Source of the DNA: CAZJZH01 sp964550465
GTDB lineage: Bacteria; Patescibacteriota; Patescibacteriia; JACRDY01
Length of the DNA stretch: 15,615 nt
NCBI GenBank assembly: GCA_964550465.1
Contig: CAZJZH010000023.1
Location: forward strand, 1 to 15,615
Direction: 5' to 3'
The notes under the pieces are model-generated. The model had not been told where the DNA came from. It ran no database searches and saw only the letters and a list, made by a program, of their open reading frames with translations. Shown here piece after piece: positions 15,101-15,615 of this stretch; position 1 is the stretch's first letter; each line of letters begins with the position of its first letter. The position numbers were made by a program, and so were the translations under genes.

Positions 15101-15615
15101 GTACCAGAGATGGTATTACTGGCAATGCTGGATGTGGTAATAGCAGCAGCCGGACCACCACTGAGCGTCACAGCAATGCCGTCAGCACCATTAGTAATAG
15201 TGTTATCAGTAATATCTAAGCTATCTATGGCCGTGCCAGTGTGAACAATGGCAATAGCCGCCGCAGCGGCTGCGTCAATTTCGTTGCTATCAATTTCATT
15301 ATTATCACCAGTCACCACCAAGTACAGACCATAGCCACTCCCTCCCGTAGCAGTATCAATGATGTTACCAGTAACAGTGTTGTCGCTGTCTAGGTTGAGC
15401 TCGATGGCCGCGGCAGTAACATCACTAATTTCATTATCACTAATATCAGAAGCTGACACCAAACTACCGCCGCCGGCAATAGAAATCCGCGCCCCGTTGG
15501 TCAGAACATTGCCAGAGATACTAGCGCTGTTGATAGAGTCGGCCGAATAAAAATTGCCGCCATCAGAAGTGTTTTCCTCGATCGTATCATTAGCTTGAAT
15601 ACCGCTGATAGCATT
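12121..15615 (-). CDS. Giant modular surface protein, C-terminal part (beta-helix, Cys-rich repeats, membrane blocks, carboxypeptidase-regulatory-like domains)
   Basis: The frame is open to the right edge of the window, so the N-terminus is missing; 1164 residues are visible. Numbering from the edge: 1 to about 440 are right-handed parallel beta-helix repeats rich in Asn, Thr, Gly and Ile (SNNILNGNTNFG, DTNDIDGGQVGI, TSNILTDNGTQG). About 450-555 is a beta-sandwich-like region. About 565-630 has Asp-rich Ca2+-binding-like runs (DDDGDGYTDYPADPGC, DNDGDGLIDTADPGC). About 630-790 holds DUF4215-like (CGNGAVESGEQCDDGN, then DGDGCDASC) and NPACPAGFICQNNSC-type Cys repeats. A Pro/Glu/Gly linker leads to a hydrophobic block at 865-895 ending in RRRK. 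Then come a carboxypeptidase-regulatory-like domain (about 908-1005), a second hydrophobic block (1028-1064) and a second such domain (1075-1164). Adhesion or cell contact is inferred only. The gene ends in TGA. Confidence 0.88.
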   Translation of the reverse strand, partial: NAISGIQANDTIEENTSDGGNFYSADSINSASISGNVLTNGARISIAGGGSLVSASDISDNEISDVTAAAIELNLDSDNTVTGNIIDTATGGSGYGLYLVVTGDNNEIDSNEIDAAAAAAIAIVHTGTAIDSLDITDNTITNGADGIAVTLSGGPAAAITTSSIASNTISGTSGTGLSVADIAAGSSLSIDSNNVTGGGDHNITISSVADGGMTITGNTASTSTSGVGILIYDYNGALTVTGNTANGNTTHGISIDTATTIGPDSGSVSNNILNGNTNFGLVLNYTGGLTVDTNDIDGGQVGIVLGYGGDSGGHTISNNNIDGVTGSTGANGSGMYIQNLGAGTSFTTNTVTNSERYGIYLESGAAATLTSNILTDNGTQGYMVNNTGANSFTSDTISQTGAGGGMEFTSNTVSQTVSDSTISVNTGDAVTVAASGETISFDNVSFENSYAVTDGTLDVNYDARVDVTDISSGDDIESATVTATDTDTTDTAMGSTNASGLTSYYSLDAYQVTSGGVQNNKNDYTFSATASGYSDGNVATTVNSQNQTVSLTMAASGGGGAIVYYQCNNAIDDDGDGYTDYPADPGCDSSGDVTESPNPACSDGDDNDGDGLIDTADPGCVDIYDTSEVDVVEGTECGNGAVESGEQCDDGNVTDGDGCDASCQEEDDPIEITPECGNGIIETGEVCDGGDNCTDSCTTVVIETPEGCDYGNPACPAGFICQNNSCVTPPTELTGCAYNNPACPSGYRCVNNSCSLIIAPPTDPEGPSGSGCQPACDEGYTCVDDSCQAVTEPTEPAEGAGGVGGATPSVPTEPGEQEIAPVAGGSLSVSASRALEQFSNWPLIQFLSGQVINNPQVEVATQNIGTPVVIVLAIINLVAVIPTLSFLPYLLYIFTEPARFFLYRRRKYGAVYNSITKQPVDLVVVRLYNAETNQLVKTTVTDRQGRYAIVADPGEYYLKVSKNQYVFPSSTLGQAVRDHQFADLYYGAPIRLTDQDNLVNYNIPLDPDFKVEADMTVVLWHRMKKLQHLIAYIGPVFALIALIIIPSWQLAFIFAGHVIIFALFRRLAAIHHPKSYGTTFEVSTKKAVPGAVIRIFDTRYNKLLASAVTNSAGRYTFLVGPNRYYLTASKQGYTSYKSPTLDYTDRSEVIIDKDIGLEKRSVVN

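Noticed and set aside
15460..15462. TTG start for the surface-protein gene
   Set aside because: The same frame stays open for 51 more codons to the window edge with the same beta-helix pattern, so the gene is truncated by the window.
1..15615. UGA recoded as glycine, as in some CPR groups (Gracilibacteria, Absconditabacteria)
   Set aside because: No gene has an in-frame TGA, and the surface-protein gene ends in TGA next to its terminator, so the standard bacterial code fits.

Overview
This window looks like a scaffold piece from a Patescibacteria/CPR-type bacterium. The evidence is indirect. The uL3 core has a CPR-like variant (PATHGHKDQLRMPGSIG), several ribosomal proteins carry disordered tails, the Memo and CapA domains appear to be fused, and there are large membrane-anchored surface proteins. 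No stop is reassigned: every gene is open without in-frame UGA, and one gene ends in TGA. A run of 10 Ns at 7427-7436 marks a draft assembly gap.

Region 1 (1-5760, minus strand) is a compact S10/spc-type ribosomal protein operon read right to left: rplC, rplD, rplW, rplB, rpsS, rplV, rpsC, rplP, rpmC, rpsQ, rplN and the start of rplX. Gaps between genes are 3-15 nt, and most starts have no Shine-Dalgarno sequence. A consensus promoter (TTGACA-N17-TATACT) lies about 180 nt before rplC. The leader ends in an intrinsic-terminator-like hairpin just before the rplC start, which suggests attenuation. rpsJ is not at the head of the operon.

Region 2 (about 5800-6510) has no convincing protein gene. 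The plus strand folds into many nested helices, including a GCAA-capped stem, and is followed by two tandem terminators. This looks like a structured RNA of about 550 nt that I could not assign to a family.

Region 3 (6539-10227, plus strand) holds a membrane-anchored Memo-domain protein. It appears to be fused across the assembly gap to a CapA-type metallophosphatase domain. Next is a 609-residue single-pass membrane protein with a conserved-looking but uncharacterised C-terminal domain. A bidirectional terminator closes the unit.

Region 4 (10299-12106) has an unrecognised 195-residue gene (minus) diverging from a YvcK/CofD-like gene (plus), both with strong Shine-Dalgarno sites. A bidirectional terminator separates yvcK from region 5.

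Region 5 (12121-15615, minus) is the 3' part of a giant surface-protein gene. It encodes a right-handed beta-helix, Ca2+-binding Asp-rich and Cys-rich repeats, then two hydrophobic blocks alternating with two carboxypeptidase-regulatory-like beta-sandwich domains. Regions 3 and 5 together suggest an investment in the cell envelope next to the translation core.
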